Positions 16,751-26,765 of a stretch of 64,000 nucleotides of DNA are shown one piece after another. Position 1 is the stretch's first letter; each line of letters begins with the position of its first letter. This DNA is from Vibrio bathopelagicus. GTDB lineage: Bacteria > Pseudomonadota > Gammaproteobacteria > Enterobacterales > Vibrionaceae. The notes under the pieces are model-generated. The model had not been told where the DNA came from, searched no databases, and was given only the letters and a program-made list of their open reading frames with translations. Position numbers and translations under genes: made by a program. The DNA lies in assembly GCF_014879975.1 (NCBI RefSeq), contig NZ_CP062500.1, forward strand, positions 744,001 to 808,000. Reading direction: 5' to 3'.

Positions 16751-19700
16751 ATGAGAATTTTGCGTGGCTCCCCAGCTCTATCTGAGTTTCGTGTTAACAA
16801 GCTTTTAGAGCTTTGTCGTGAATTAAGCTTACCTGTAACAGGTATTTACGCTGAGTTTGCCCACTTTGCTGATTTAACGGCAGACCTAGATGCGTCTGAA
16901 GTTGAGAAGCTAGAAAAGCTACTGACTTACGGTCCAACGATTGAAGAGCATGAACCAGAAGGTTTATTGCTGCTTGCAACGCCACGTCCAGGCACTATCT
17001 CGCCTTGGTCTTCAAAATCTACTGATATCGCACATAACTGTGGACTGGCTAAAGTGTCACGTCTAGAGCGCGGTACAGCTTTCTATATTGAAACTTCTTC
17101 TGAACTTTCTGAGCTTCAACTTGTTGAGGTGAAAGCAATCCTGCACGACCGAATGATGGAAGTGGTTTTCACTGACTTCGAATCAGCGGTGGCACTATTC
17201 ACGGTTGCTGAGCCTGCTCCTTATGCGGAAGTCGACCTATTAACTGGTGGACGTAAAGCGCTTGAAAAAGCAAACGTTACCTTAGGTCTTGCACTTGCAG
17301 AAGATGAGATCGATTACCTTCTTGAAAGCTTCACTGAGAAGCTAGGTCGTAACCCGACTGACATCGAGCTAATGATGTTCGCACAAGCGAACTCAGAGCA
17401 CTGTCGTCACAAGATCTTTAACGCTGATTGGACTATCGATGGCGTTAAGCAAGAAAAATCATTGTTCAAGATGATTAAGAACACTTTTGAAACGACACCA
17501 GAACACGTTCTGTCTGCTTATAAAGATAACGCAGCAGTAATGACAGGTTCTGAAGTCGGTCGTTTCTTCCCAGATCCAGAAACTCGCCAGTACAACTATC
17601 ACCAAGAGAAAACACACATCTTGATGAAAGTTGAAACGCACAACCATCCAACGGCAATCTCTCCATGGCCGGGCGCATCAACAGGTTCAGGCGGTGAAAT
17701 CCGTGATGAAGGCGCAACAGGTATCGGTGGTAAGCCAAAAGCTGGTCTTGTAGCGTTCTCTGTATCTAACCTTAAGATCCCGAACTTCGTTCAACCTTGG
17801 GAAACTGACTTTGGTAAGCCAAGCCGTATCGTTACTGCATTGGATATCATGCTTGAAGGTCCTCTTGGTGGCGCGGCATTCAACAACGAATTTGGTCGTC
17901 CAAACCTACTAGGTTACTTCCGCACTTACGAAGAGAAAGTAAATTCTCACGCAGGTGAAGAAGTACGTGGTTACCACAAGCCAATCATGCTGGCTGGTGG
18001 TCTAGGTAACATTCGTGATGATCATGTTCAGAAGAAAGAGATCCCAGTAGGTGCAAGCCTAATCGTTCTAGGTGGTCCTGCGATGAACATCGGCCTTGGT
18101 GGCGGTGCAGCATCTTCAATGGATTCTGGTTCTTCTTCAGAAGATCTAGATTTCGCTTCTGTACAACGTGAAAACCCAGAAATGGAGCGTCGTTGTCAGG
18201 AAGTGATCGACCGTTGTTGGCAGCTAGGTGATGCGAACCCAATCGCATTCATCCACGATGTGGGCGCGGGCGGTATCTCGAATGCACTTCCTGAGCTAGT
18301 AGACGATGGTGAACGTGGTGGTATCTTCAACCTACGTGACGTGCCAAACGATGAGCCGGGCATGAGCCCACTTGAGATCTGGTGTAACGAATCTCAAGAG
18401 CGCTACGTAATGGCGGTTGCTGATAAAGACATGGCAACATTCGACGCGATTTGTAAACGTGAACGCGCACCTTACGCAGTGGTTGGTAAAGCAACAGAAG
18501 AACGTGATCTTAAATTAGAAGATTCTCACTTCGACAACACGCCAATCGACATGCCAATGGACATCCTATTAGGTAAAACACCTAAGATGCACCGTGACGC
18601 TAAGACGCTAAAAGCAAACAATCCTGCGATTGACCGTTCTGGTATCGAACTAAACGAAGCGGTTGACCGTATTCTTCGCCTACCAACAGTGGCAGAGAAA
18701 ACATTCCTTATTACTATCGGTGACCGCTCGGTAACAGGCCTTGTAGCTCGTGACCAAATGGTTGGCCCATGGCAGGTTCCTGTAGCTAACTGCGCAGTAA
18801 CAGCAGCAAGTTACGACTCTTACCACGGTGAGGCGATGTCTCTTGGTGAGCGCACGCCAGTAGCACTACTAGACTTTGGCGCGTCAGCTCGTCTAGCGGT
18901 TGGTGAAGCAATCACTAACATCGCAGCGACGAACATCGGCGATATCAAACACATTAAATTGTCGGCTAACTGGATGTCTCCAGCAGGTCACCCTGGTGAA
19001 GATGCAGGTCTTTACGAAGCGGTTAAAGCAGTCGGTGAAGAACTATGTCCGGCACTGGGTCTTACTATCCCGGTAGGTAAAGACTCAATGTCGATGAAGA
19101 CCAAGTGGGAAGAGAACGGCGAACAGAAAGAAGTCACTTCTCCGCTATCTCTTGTTATCACTGCGTTTGCACGTGTTGAAGACGTTCGTAAGACGATTAC
19201 GCCGCAGCTTCGTACTGACAAAGGTAATACTTCACTAGTTCTTATCGACCTAGGTAACGGTAAAAACCGTCTAGGTGCAACGGCACTAGCGCAAGTTTAC
19301 AAGCAGCTTGGTGATAAGCCAGCAGACGTAGACAACGCAGCACAGCTAAAAGGTTTCTACGAAGGCGTTCAAGCTCTTGTTGCTAACGACCAAGTTGTGG
19401 CTTACCACGATAAAGGCGACGGTGGTTTATTCGTAACACTGGCTGAAATGGCGTTCGCAGGTCACTGTGGTGTTAATGCTGATATTGCAGCGCTTTTATC
19501 TGCATCAGAGAACAGCGAAGATACGCTAGCAGCACTCTTCAACGAAGAGCTAGGTGCGGTAATCCAAATTCGTAACGACGACCTAGATGCAGTACTTTCT
19601 ACTCTTGCAGCCAATGGCCTAGAAGCGTGTTCACACGTAATCGGCAGCGTTGTTGGTGAAGGGGAAGCATCAGATGAAGTCGTGATTAAGTCAGGTGCAG

Positions 19701-20677
19701 ATGTTGTAATTCAACGTAACCGTACTGAACTGCGTACTATCTGGGCTGAAACCACGCACAAGATGCAAGGCTTACGTGATAACCCAATCTGTGCAGATCA
19801 AGAACACGAAGCGAAGAAAGACAACTCAGACCCAGGTCTGAACGTGAAACTAAGCTTTGACGTAAACGAAGACATTGCTGCTCCTTACATCAACACGGGC
19901 GCTAAGCCTAAGATGGCAATTCTACGTGAGCAGGGTGTTAACTCTCACGTTGAAATGGCAGCAGCATTCGACCGTGCAGGCTTCGAAGCGACTGATATTC
20001 ACATGAGCGACATCCTAACGGGTCAAGCGGTACTAGAAGAGTACAACGGCCTTGTGGCTTGTGGTGGTTTCTCTTACGGTGATGTACTGGGCGCTGGTGA
20101 AGGTTGGGCTAAATCAGTTCTGTTTAACGATTCTACTCGTGACCAATTTGAAAACTTCTTCAAGCGTGAGGATACTTTCTCTCTAGGTGTATGTAACGGT
20201 TGTCAGATGTTGTCTAACCTGCGTGAGCTCATTCCGGGTGCAGAGTACTGGCCACGTTTCGTTCGTAACGAATCAGAGCGTTTTGAAGCTCGTTTCAGCC
20301 TAGTTGAAGTTCAGAAGTCTGATTCTGTGTTCTTCAACGGTATGGAAGGTTCTCGTATGCCAATCGCAGTTTCTCACGGTGAAGGCCGCGTAGAAGTGCG
20401 TGACAACGACCACCTAAACGCGATTGAAAACTCAGGTACGGTTGCTCTACGTTACGTTGATAACAACGGTAACCAAACGCAGCAATACCCGAACAACCCG
20501 AATGGTTCTCCAAACGCTATCACTGGCCTAACAACGACCGATGGCCGTGTGACTATCATGATGCCTCACCCAGAGCGTGTATTCCGCACGGTTGCAAACT
20601 CATGGTCTCCAGAAGGTTGGGGCGAGAATGGTGCTTGGATGCGTATGTTCCAAAACGCACGTAAGAACGTGGGTTAA
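16751..20677 (+). CDS. purL: Phosphoribosylformylglycinamidine synthase PurL
   Basis: Fourth step of de novo purine synthesis: FGAR + ATP + glutamine to FGAM. It has 1308 residues, the single-chain large form of gammaproteobacteria. An N-terminal PurS-like domain is followed by the linker, two AIRS-type synthetase halves (for example [46 protein letters not shown] and [12 protein letters not shown]) and the C-terminal glutamine amidotransferase with nucleophile GVCNGCQM and the His-Glu of MPHPERVFR. Expression should be repressed by PurR when purines are plentiful, through the PUR box at 16559-16574. It is monocistronic with its own terminator. Confidence 0.98.
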   Translation: MRILRGSPALSEFRVNKLLELCRELSLPVTGIYAEFAHFADLTADLDASEVEKLEKLLTYGPTIEEHEPEGLLLLATPRPGTISPWSSKSTDIAHNCGLAKVSRLERGTAFYIETSSELSELQLVEVKAILHDRMMEVVFTDFESAVALFTVAEPAPYAEVDLLTGGRKALEKANVTLGLALAEDEIDYLLESFTEKLGRNPTDIELMMFAQANSEHCRHKIFNADWTIDGVKQEKSLFKMIKNTFETTPEHVLSAYKDNAAVMTGSEVGRFFPDPETRQYNYHQEKTHILMKVETHNHPTAISPWPGASTGSGGEIRDEGATGIGGKPKAGLVAFSVSNLKIPNFVQPWETDFGKPSRIVTALDIMLEGPLGGAAFNNEFGRPNLLGYFRTYEEKVNSHAGEEVRGYHKPIMLAGGLGNIRDDHVQKKEIPVGASLIVLGGPAMNIGLGGGAASSMDSGSSSEDLDFASVQRENPEMERRCQEVIDRCWQLGDANPIAFIHDVGAGGISNALPELVDDGERGGIFNLRDVPNDEPGMSPLEIWCNESQERYVMAVADKDMATFDAICKRERAPYAVVGKATEERDLKLEDSHFDNTPIDMPMDILLGKTPKMHRDAKTLKANNPAIDRSGIELNEAVDRILRLPTVAEKTFLITIGDRSVTGLVARDQMVGPWQVPVANCAVTAASYDSYHGEAMSLGERTPVALLDFGASARLAVGEAITNIAATNIGDIKHIKLSANWMSPAGHPGEDAGLYEAVKAVGEELCPALGLTIPVGKDSMSMKTKWEENGEQKEVTSPLSLVITAFARVEDVRKTITPQLRTDKGNTSLVLIDLGNGKNRLGATALAQVYKQLGDKPADVDNAAQLKGFYEGVQALVANDQVVAYHDKGDGGLFVTLAEMAFAGHCGVNADIAALLSASENSEDTLAALFNEELGAVIQIRNDDLDAVLSTLAANGLEACSHVIGSVVGEGEASDEVVIKSGADVVIQRNRTELRTIWAETTHKMQGLRDNPICADQEHEAKKDNSDPGLNVKLSFDVNEDIAAPYINTGAKPKMAILREQGVNSHVEMAAAFDRAGFEATDIHMSDILTGQAVLEEYNGLVACGGFSYGDVLGAGEGWAKSVLFNDSTRDQFENFFKREDTFSLGVCNGCQMLSNLRELIPGAEYWPRFVRNESERFEARFSLVEVQKSDSVFFNGMEGSRMPIAVSHGEGRVEVRDNDHLNAIENSGTVALRYVDNNGNQTQQYPNNPNGSPNAITGLTTTDGRVTIMMPHPERVFRTVANSWSPEGWGENGAWMRMFQNARKNVG

Positions 20678-20713
20678 TCTGGTTCTTTAAACAGGCATTT
20701 TTAGCAAAATGAT

Positions 20714-20745
20714 AAAAGCGCAGATCGAAAGGTTTGCGCTTTTTT
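20714..20745 (+). terminator. Terminator after purL
   Basis: AAAAGCGCA and TGCGCTTTT arms around a 12-nt loop, then a T-run. Confidence 0.9.
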
Positions 20746-20928
20746 ATTTCCAAAAATGTATGAATTAGAGCGAAAAATTGAGGTTTGCAGTTTGCTGTTC
20801 TAAAAATCTCCACTACGCTAAATGTTATGGAATCAATTTGTTAGGCCGCTATTTCTTGTATTCATACAGGGAAAATTTAATTTGGCCGTTCAAAAACTGA
20901 ATCAATCATCGTGGCATAAGAGGGAACT

Positions 20929-21462
20929 ATGAAAACAACAATCACAAAAGCAGTTGCAGTGGCAGCGATTGTCATGTCGTTAGCAGGGTGTGTCGGTAGT
21001 AACGCTGTTACTGGTAAATTAATGAAGTTCAACGTTGAGGTTGTAGACAACCGTTACGCTCGTGCAGGGGTCAACTTCTTGCTTGCTCCGGTATACGCGC
21101 TAACAATGGCTGCCGATTACATTGTATTTAACTCAATCGAATTCTGGGCGGGTAAAAACCCACTCACTGGCGCACCTCACATTTTTGATAGCAAAGTCGA
21201 TACCATGATTGATGTGAACGACAGCCTCGATGACTCACTGAAAGATGCGCCACTTGGCTTCAATAATCGTCAGATTGAATGGGGTGAAATGCAGCAGATC
21301 GATGAGAACACGATTCGTATGGATATCACATACAATGATGGTCAAAAAGCGGTACTGATGGGTGTTCGTGATGGTGATAAAGTCAGTTACTACATGGATG
21401 GAACATTAGTTTCAGAGACATCTATTCAAGCTCTTGAACAGCTAGCAGCAGAAAAAGCATAA
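20929..21462 (+). CDS. DUF3332-family lipoprotein
   Basis: Probable lipoprotein of unknown function, 177 residues. The signal peptide ends with lipobox LAGC (Cys21). The mature part contains LLAPVYALTMAADYIVFNSIEFWAGKNP, a hydrophobic stretch ending in the N-S-IEFW-GKNP block that I associate with DUF3332, and a C-terminal part predicted to be beta-rich. The start ATG follows an AGAGGGA ribosome site. It stands alone between the purL terminator and convergent dapD; no function can be inferred from its neighbours. Confidence 0.8.
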   Translation: MKTTITKAVAVAAIVMSLAGCVGSNAVTGKLMKFNVEVVDNRYARAGVNFLLAPVYALTMAADYIVFNSIEFWAGKNPLTGAPHIFDSKVDTMIDVNDSLDDSLKDAPLGFNNRQIEWGEMQQIDENTIRMDITYNDGQKAVLMGVRDGDKVSYYMDGTLVSETSIQALEQLAAEKA

Positions 21463-21482
21463 CCCCCTCAGATTTACCTTTA

Positions 21483-21518
21483 TAAAAGAAAAGCCGTTGG
21501 ATTTAACCCCAACGGCTT
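21483..21518 (-). terminator. Terminator after dapD
   Basis: AAGCCGTTGG / CCAACGGCTT with an 8-nt loop. The T-rich tail (CTTTTCTTTTAT) is on the minus strand, so it serves dapD; it may also stop transcripts from the DUF3332 gene. Confidence 0.8.
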
Positions 21519-21527
21519 CGTATTTTC

Positions 21528-21548
21528 TAACATCTAACATCTAACATC
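21528..21548. repeat. Short tandem repeat (TAACATC)x3
   Basis: Three perfect heptamers in the DUF3332/dapD convergent intergenic region, just beyond the dapD stop. Non-coding; no function is evident. Confidence 0.8.
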
Positions 21549-21559
21549 TAGCGTGTAGA

Positions 21560-22591
21560 TTAGTTGTTGCTGTGTAGTTCGCTGTTCAGTTCAACAGCTG
21601 ATTTGTTAGCAAGGCATTCAATTTGACCTGTCACTGAGTTGCGACGGAATAGAAGATCAGATACGCCAGCTAGGTCGCGAGCTTTAATGATTTCTACTTC
21701 GTTGCCTTCTTTATCTAGCATGCGAACTTTAGTACCCGCAGTCACGTAAAGACCAGACTCAACTGTACAACGATCGCCCATTGGGAAGCCAAGACCTGCA
21801 TTTGCGCCTAGTAGGCAGTTCTCGCCAATAGAAATGACCATAGTACCGCCACCAGACAGAGTACCCATGATAGAAGCGCCGCCGCCGATATCAGAACCGT
21901 TACCTACAACAACACCTGCAGAGATACGACCTTCAACCATGCTCACGCCAGTCGTACCTGCATTGAAGTTTATGAAGCCTTCGTGCATTACTGTTGTGCC
22001 TTCGCCCACATGTGCGCCAAGACGAACGCGAGATGTGTCAGCAATACGAATACCTGTTGGTACCACGTAATCCACCATTTTAGGGAACTTGTCTACGCAA
22101 TCTACAGATAGAGCACGACCAGCAAGGCGAGCTTCGATTTGACGCTCAGCCAGCTCAGGAAGATCGATAGGGCCTTCGTTTGTCCATGCGATGTTGTGCA
22201 GTAGACCGAAGATACCGTCCAGTACAGTACCGTGCGGTTGTACTAGGCGGTTAGAGATAAGTTGTAGCTTTAGGAAGCCTTCAGCAACTGATGCTGGCTT
22301 CTCGTCAGCCGCAAGAACAACAAGAACAAGTGGCTGTTCAGACGCTGCTGCTTTTTCTGCGAAAGATGCGTTAGCTGCATCGTCATTTGCTGCGAATGCT
22401 TTCGCCAGTTCTGCGCTTTGTGCTGCAGAGATTTCGATAGCTTGGTTGCCTTCAGTGTAACCTGATACTTCAGCCAAAGCCGCTACAAGAGCGTCGCTTG
22501 GGTTTAGAAGTGGGTTAGGGAAGAACGCTTCAATGATTTTATTGTCGCGATTTTTGGTTGCCGTACCGAAGGCTAGTGAAAAGTAAGCCAT
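21560..22591 (-). CDS. dapD: Tetrahydrodipicolinate N-succinyltransferase DapD (long form)
   Basis: Lysine/diaminopimelate pathway enzyme that transfers succinyl from succinyl-CoA to tetrahydrodipicolinate. It has 343 residues, the longer Pseudomonas/Vibrio form rather than the 274-residue E. coli form. The N-terminal domain is followed by a left-handed beta-helix of hexapeptide repeats (GAHVGEGTTVMHEGFINFNAGTTG, EGRISAGVVVGNGSDIGGGAS), the fold of the acyltransferase trimer. A GGAG ribosome site sits just before ATG 22591. The leader to its left is long and has a hairpin and a tiny ORF. Confidence 0.95.
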   Translation of the reverse strand: MAYFSLAFGTATKNRDNKIIEAFFPNPLLNPSDALVAALAEVSGYTEGNQAIEISAAQSAELAKAFAANDDAANASFAEKAAASEQPLVLVVLAADEKPASVAEGFLKLQLISNRLVQPHGTVLDGIFGLLHNIAWTNEGPIDLPELAERQIEARLAGRALSVDCVDKFPKMVDYVVPTGIRIADTSRVRLGAHVGEGTTVMHEGFINFNAGTTGVSMVEGRISAGVVVGNGSDIGGGASIMGTLSGGGTMVISIGENCLLGANAGLGFPMGDRCTVESGLYVTAGTKVRMLDKEGNEVEIIKARDLAGVSDLLFRRNSVTGQIECLANKSAVELNSELHSNN

Positions 22592-23095
22592 GTTGAATCT
22601 CCATGTGTTGAGTCTTGATTTTGCTATTCAATAACAACGGCTCGAATAACAAGCGCTGCCGTTAGCAAAGTTAATTTAATTGCGTTCATCATAAAGAGAG
22701 CGCCCTCGTTATGAAAGGGCGTATCAGGATAAAGTCTGTAAAATGATATTGCTTGTCTTTTTAGCGATAGTTTTCATTATCCGGATATTACTCTTAGCGC
22801 TTAATGTTTCGCTGATTGGTTGAGTTGCGCCGCGTAACCTCATTTTCATCTTCGATGCTCATCTACGACTAACACTCTTGTTCTCCGTATCAATAGAGTC
22901 AGTCACATTTCCTTTATAAATCTATGTTTATTATCACAATTAATCGAGTTCTGTTGATTTATCGTTTGTGCTTACAGTCCGAGTAAATACTCAAGTTTTC
23001 AGCTGTGTAATTAAGATAATGATCACTAAAACCCTTCAATATATAAGTATATTTCCAGCCATAACGACATTAAAACGATTAATAAAGGATCTTCT
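22592..23095. other. Divergent intergenic region dapD / 5'-nucleotidase
   Basis: These 504 bp carry the promoters of two divergent genes. On the dapD side are a hairpin (CGCCCT/AGGGCG arms, 22701-22721) and a 22-codon ORF on the minus strand (22624-22692). I looked for a lysine riboswitch and did not find its conserved core. Confidence 0.5.
22624..22692 (-). CDS. Possible 22-residue leader peptide before dapD
   Basis: ATG ATG start at 22692, stop TAG at 22624-22626, 32 bp before the dapD start. The product is hydrophobic (MMNAIKLTLLTAALVIRAVV...), like a bare signal sequence. It is directly preceded by a GC-rich hairpin whose right arm GAGGGCG could act as a ribosome site. It contains one Lys, so a lysine-attenuation peptide is not obvious. 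Translation is unproven. Confidence 0.25.
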   Translation of the reverse strand: MMNAIKLTLLTAALVIRAVVIE

Positions 23096-24796
23096 ATGAA
23101 TTTTACTAAGTCTTTACTGGTGCTCTCTATCGGTGTAGCGATGGTTGGCTGTGGCTCGGACAATGACGACATCACAGTGACATGCGACACTGCGGCTTCT
23201 TGTACCAAGTTTACTGTGTTACATACCAACGATAATCACGGTCGTTTTTGGGAGAACAGTAAGGGTGAGTACGGAATGGCGGCTCGCAAGACTTTGATCG
23301 ATAGCATTCGTGCAGAAGTAACCCAAAACGGTGGTGAAACCATTCTATTGTCTGGTGGTGATATTAACACTGGTGTGCCTGAGTCTGACATGCAGGATGC
23401 GGTTCCCGATTTTGTTGGTATGAACCTTCTTGGTTACGACGCGATGGCATTAGGCAACCATGAATTCGACAACACCTTGGATGTGCTTGAGATGCAATCT
23501 GAACTAGCTGACTTCCCGATGCTAGCGGCGAATATTTATATCAAAGATGGAGACACAGTTACTGATGAACGCCTTTTCTCTCCATATAAAGTATTCACCA
23601 TCAATGGCTTAAAAGTTGCTGTTATTGGCCTGACAACCAAAGATACGGCGAAATTAGTTAACCCTGACAACGTCGCGACGATTCACTTTGCCGACCCACA
23701 AGTCGAAATCAAAAAAGCCATAAAAGAGATCGAGGCGAATGAAACGGTTGATCTGATTTTTGCTACCACGCATATGGGGCATTACGCTAATGGTCAACAC
23801 GGCAGTGAAGCGCCTGGTGATGTGCTGCTTGCTCGCTCTTTGGAAGAAGGGCAGCTAGATGCAATTATTGGCGGGCACTCTCAAAACCCTGTCTGTATGG
23901 AAGGCAATGAATACGCTGATTTCAATCCGGGAGATGATTGTAAGCCTGATCAGCAAAACGGTACCTATATCATGCAAGCTCATGAATGGGGCAAGTATGT
24001 AGGTAGAGCTGATTTTGAGTTTTATGACGGAAAGCTGCATTTAGCGAAGTACGATCTGATTCCTGTTAACTTAAAAGAGAAAGATGAAAATGGTGATTAC
24101 CAATTTATCCAATCTGAAATTGAACCTAATTCAACAGTAATTGCTACTCTTTCCGCCTATCAGCAACAAGGTCAAGAGTTGTTGGATGTCATCATATCGA
24201 AAACCGATGCGAAGCTTGAAGGTGACCGTGATGTTGTACGCGCAGAGCAAACTAACCTTGGTCATTTATTAGGTCACGCTTATCGTACTTACGATTTAGT
24301 GGACGCTGACTTCGGTGTGATGAATTCCGGTGGTGTTCGTGACTCAATTGCGGCGGGTGACATTGCTTATCGTGATGTACTGACGGTTCAACCTTTCGGG
24401 AATTTCGTAACCAAAGCAACAATGACAGGCGCAGAAGTAAAAGCGTATTTAGACGTTGTTGCGACTAAAACTGCAGGGTCTGGCGCTTACGCCCAACTGG
24501 ATAATATTAGCTTAACGGTTGATTGTGATTTGAGTGATGTGGCTATTCGAGACATCAATGGCAAAGGCTTTGATTTAGCAGATACTTACACTTTCTCCGT
24601 GATCAGTTTCAGTGCGGCTGGTGGTGATGACTACCCAGTGATAGATGTTGAGTCGACGCAGTTGACGGATGCCGCTGTGCTGCGCGAGTTCTTTGTTAAG
24701 AACCCAGATGTTACTGCTGCGAATTATGCACCAGTGGATGGTAAGCTAATCTACATGAGCAACGGTATGGAAGTAAAAGGCTGCCCTGCGAACTAA
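23096..24796 (+). CDS. Lipoprotein 5'-nucleotidase / UshA-type metallophosphatase
   Basis: Envelope enzyme that should hydrolyse nucleoside 5'-phosphates or nucleotide sugars to salvage nucleosides and phosphate. It has 566 residues. The signal peptide ends in lipobox MVGC (Cys19). The calcineurin-like metal domain has FTVLHTNDNHGRF and ALGNHEFDN; the C-terminal nucleotide-binding domain has VMNSGGVRDSI and FSAAGGDDYP. Outer-membrane lipoprotein 5'-nucleotidases (NutA) are known in Vibrio, and this could be one of them or a paralogue. The start follows an AAAGGA ribosome site. It is monocistronic, with a strong terminator. Confidence 0.9.
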   Translation: MNFTKSLLVLSIGVAMVGCGSDNDDITVTCDTAASCTKFTVLHTNDNHGRFWENSKGEYGMAARKTLIDSIRAEVTQNGGETILLSGGDINTGVPESDMQDAVPDFVGMNLLGYDAMALGNHEFDNTLDVLEMQSELADFPMLAANIYIKDGDTVTDERLFSPYKVFTINGLKVAVIGLTTKDTAKLVNPDNVATIHFADPQVEIKKAIKEIEANETVDLIFATTHMGHYANGQHGSEAPGDVLLARSLEEGQLDAIIGGHSQNPVCMEGNEYADFNPGDDCKPDQQNGTYIMQAHEWGKYVGRADFEFYDGKLHLAKYDLIPVNLKEKDENGDYQFIQSEIEPNSTVIATLSAYQQQGQELLDVIISKTDAKLEGDRDVVRAEQTNLGHLLGHAYRTYDLVDADFGVMNSGGVRDSIAAGDIAYRDVLTVQPFGNFVTKATMTGAEVKAYLDVVATKTAGSGAYAQLDNISLTVDCDLSDVAIRDINGKGFDLADTYTFSVISFSAAGGDDYPVIDVESTQLTDAAVLREFFVKNPDVTAANYAPVDGKLIYMSNGMEVKGCPAN

Positions 24797-24825
24797 TTTA
24801 TAACTCATAAACAAAAACGACAAAG

Positions 24826-24855
24826 AAAATAGCCAGCGAATCGCTGGCTATTTTT
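24826..24855 (+). terminator. Bidirectional terminator between the 5'-nucleotidase and marC-like genes
   Basis: Nearly perfect palindrome AAAATAGCCAGCG / CGCTGGCTATTTT with an AAT loop and T-rich tail; it serves two convergent genes. Confidence 0.92.
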
Positions 24856-24880
24856 ATATAAAACTAAGTGAAGTTAGAGG

Positions 24881-25522
24881 CTAGATAAATAGCGCCTTAT
24901 AAGCCTGCTCAATTCCTTCAATCAACATCTGCATACCGATTACCGCGAGTATCAAACCCATCATTCGGGTAATCACGTTCAGTGCACTTGGTCCGACTGC
25001 TTTAACGAAGCGCTCGCCGAATACAAATAAAACATAGGTTAGGGTGCAGAGGAGGCCAAATGCCACAATGGTAATGATGGTCTCGTAAATCCCCTCTGTG
25101 CTGGCAAAGTTCATCGCAGTGGCAATGGTGCCGGGGCCAGCTAGTATTGGCATGGCTAAAGGTGATACGGCGATACTTAGAGCAGCGTCTCGCTGGGCGT
25201 CTGAGTTCACTTTTTCTTTTGCTTTTGAGTGTGTTGAATCACCTTGCAGCATGTGGAAGCCAATCAAAAAGACCAGAATGCCGCCTGTGATGCGCAGTGC
25301 GTACAGCGTGATACCAAAGAGGTCAAAGATCAGCTTGCCAGAGATCGCAAAAGTGCTGACGATAACGAATGCGATAAACACTGAACGGAAGGCGATGGAT
25401 TTGACCGTTTCCCTATCGTTATCACCGGTTAATCCAAGAAAAATTGGCGTATTAGCGATAGGATTCATAATGGCAAAAAAGCCCATGAACACGGTAATGG
25501 TATGAATGATGAGCTCTTTCAT
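24881..25522 (-). CDS. MarC-family integral membrane protein
   Basis: Inner-membrane protein of the MarC/YhgN family, 213 residues with six predicted hydrophobic helices. Family features are FFAIMNPIANTPIFLGLT near the N-terminus, LRITGGILVFLIGFHML and AVSPLAMPILAGPGTIATAM in the centre. Despite the family name, a role in multiple antibiotic resistance has not held up and the transported substrate is unknown. Start ATG 25522 has an AGGAAT ribosome site. It forms its own unit, with terminators on both sides. Confidence 0.88.
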   Translation of the reverse strand: MKELIIHTITVFMGFFAIMNPIANTPIFLGLTGDNDRETVKSIAFRSVFIAFVIVSTFAISGKLIFDLFGITLYALRITGGILVFLIGFHMLQGDSTHSKAKEKVNSDAQRDAALSIAVSPLAMPILAGPGTIATAMNFASTEGIYETIITIVAFGLLCTLTYVLFVFGERFVKAVGPSALNVITRMMGLILAVIGMQMLIEGIEQAYKALFI

Positions 25523-25621
25523 ATTATTCCTTTGAAAAGATGCAGTTAAATACTAATGGTTTGTGTATTTAATCTCAGATACAAATAATTATTAGAAATA
25601 GATAGTAGAGCAAGTGTGAAT

Positions 25622-25651
25622 AAAAAACAGCCAGCATAAGGCTGGCTGTTT
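25622..25651 (-). terminator. Terminator after the GGGtGRT operon
   Basis: AAACAGCCAGC, loop ATAAG, GCTGGCTGTTT; the minus strand continues with a T-run. It lies about 100 bp after the stop of the GGGtGRT gene. Confidence 0.88.
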
Positions 25652-25751
25652 GGTTTTAGTGATAGGCGTAGAGTTTTGGTCGTTCGTTATTGCTTGTTTC
25701 TCAGTTTACGGACTCCACTCTATGGATAGATTGTGGTGCTCAACGTTGTCG

Positions 25752-26741
25752 TTATACGTTTTGAGATTCGCTCACTGCTACAGCCAATGCAACCGTCGCA
25801 CCGACCATTGGGTTGTTACCCATACCGATGAAGCCCATCATTGCCACGTGAGCAGGGACAGAAGAGCTGCCTGCGAACTGAGCGTCAGCGTGCATTCTAC
25901 CCATGGTATCAGTCATGCCGTAAGACGCTGGGCCTGCTGCCACGTTATCTGGGTGCAATGTTCGACCTGTACCGCCACCTGAAGCGACTGAGAAGTAAGG
26001 TAAACCTTGGCGAGTACGTTCTGCTTTGTAGATACCAGCAACAGGGTGTTGGAAGCGTGTTGGGTTGGTTGAGTTACCCGTGATACTCACATCCACTTCT
26101 TCTCTGTGCATAATCGCTACGCCTTCACGTACATCATCAGCGCCATAACACAAGATCTCTCCGCGAGGACCTTGTGAGAAGCGGCGACGTTCTGTTTCAA
26201 CAAGCTCACCCGTTTGGTAATCGTATTGAGTACGCACGTAAGTGAAGCCGTTGATGCGAGAGATAAGATACGCCGCATCTTTACCTAGGCCATTTAAGAT
26301 CACTTTCAATGAGTTTTGACGTGATTTGTTGACGTTTAGTGCAATTTTAATCGCACCTTCTGCAGCGGCAAAAGACTCGTGACCGGCAAGGAAGGCAAAG
26401 CAGTGGCTCTCTTCATTTAGAAGACGAGCGGCTAGTGCACCGTGGCCAATACCGACTTGGCGTTGTTCAGCAACACTGCCGGGTTTGGTAAATGCTTGAA
26501 GGCCTTCACCAATGATATTGGCCGCTTGTTCTGCACTGGTGGCTTTACGAAATAGTGCCAGTGCTGAGCCAAGGATATAAGCATCGGCAGCACTTTCAAA
26601 AGCGATAGGTTGAGTGTCCATCACCAAGGCTTTTGGATCAACGTTGTGGGCTTTACAGTATTGGTTCGCTTGCTCTAAAGAGTCGAAGTTCATTTCTGCC
26701 AATACGCGAGTTACTGATTCATTAAATTGAGTGTTCATCAT
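25752..26741 (-). CDS. GGGtGRT-family protein (function unknown)
   Basis: Protein of the family named for its conserved motif, seen here as SGGGTGRTLHPDNVAAGPASYG, here 329 residues. Other notable blocks are GHESFAAAEGAIKIALN, LNGLGKDAAYLISRINGF and the Gly-rich end FIGMGNNPMVGATVALAVAVSES. There is no signal peptide or clear membrane helix, so it is probably cytoplasmic. ATG 26741 and 26738 are adjacent and share AGGAAAG; the start is uncertain by one codon. It is 24 bp downstream of the scaffold-like gene and under the same fluoride riboswitch, which suggests a joint role in metal or Fe-S handling under fluoride stress. That role is inference. Confidence 0.88.
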   Translation of the reverse strand: MMNTQFNESVTRVLAEMNFDSLEQANQYCKAHNVDPKALVMDTQPIAFESAADAYILGSALALFRKATSAEQAANIIGEGLQAFTKPGSVAEQRQVGIGHGALAARLLNEESHCFAFLAGHESFAAAEGAIKIALNVNKSRQNSLKVILNGLGKDAAYLISRINGFTYVRTQYDYQTGELVETERRRFSQGPRGEILCYGADDVREGVAIMHREEVDVSITGNSTNPTRFQHPVAGIYKAERTRQGLPYFSVASGGGTGRTLHPDNVAAGPASYGMTDTMGRMHADAQFAGSSSVPAHVAMMGFIGMGNNPMVGATVALAVAVSESQNV

Positions 26742-26765
26742 ATCTTTCCTCTAATTTGGCAAAAA

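Noticed and set aside
21528..21548. TAACATC repeat as a CRISPR or regulatory array
   Set aside because: Only three 7-bp copies with no spacers; it is most likely simple-sequence noise.
22592..23000. Possible lysine riboswitch upstream of dapD
   Set aside because: The minus strand has a GAGGTTACGC stretch, but the rest of the conserved L-box core and its long five-helix layout are absent.
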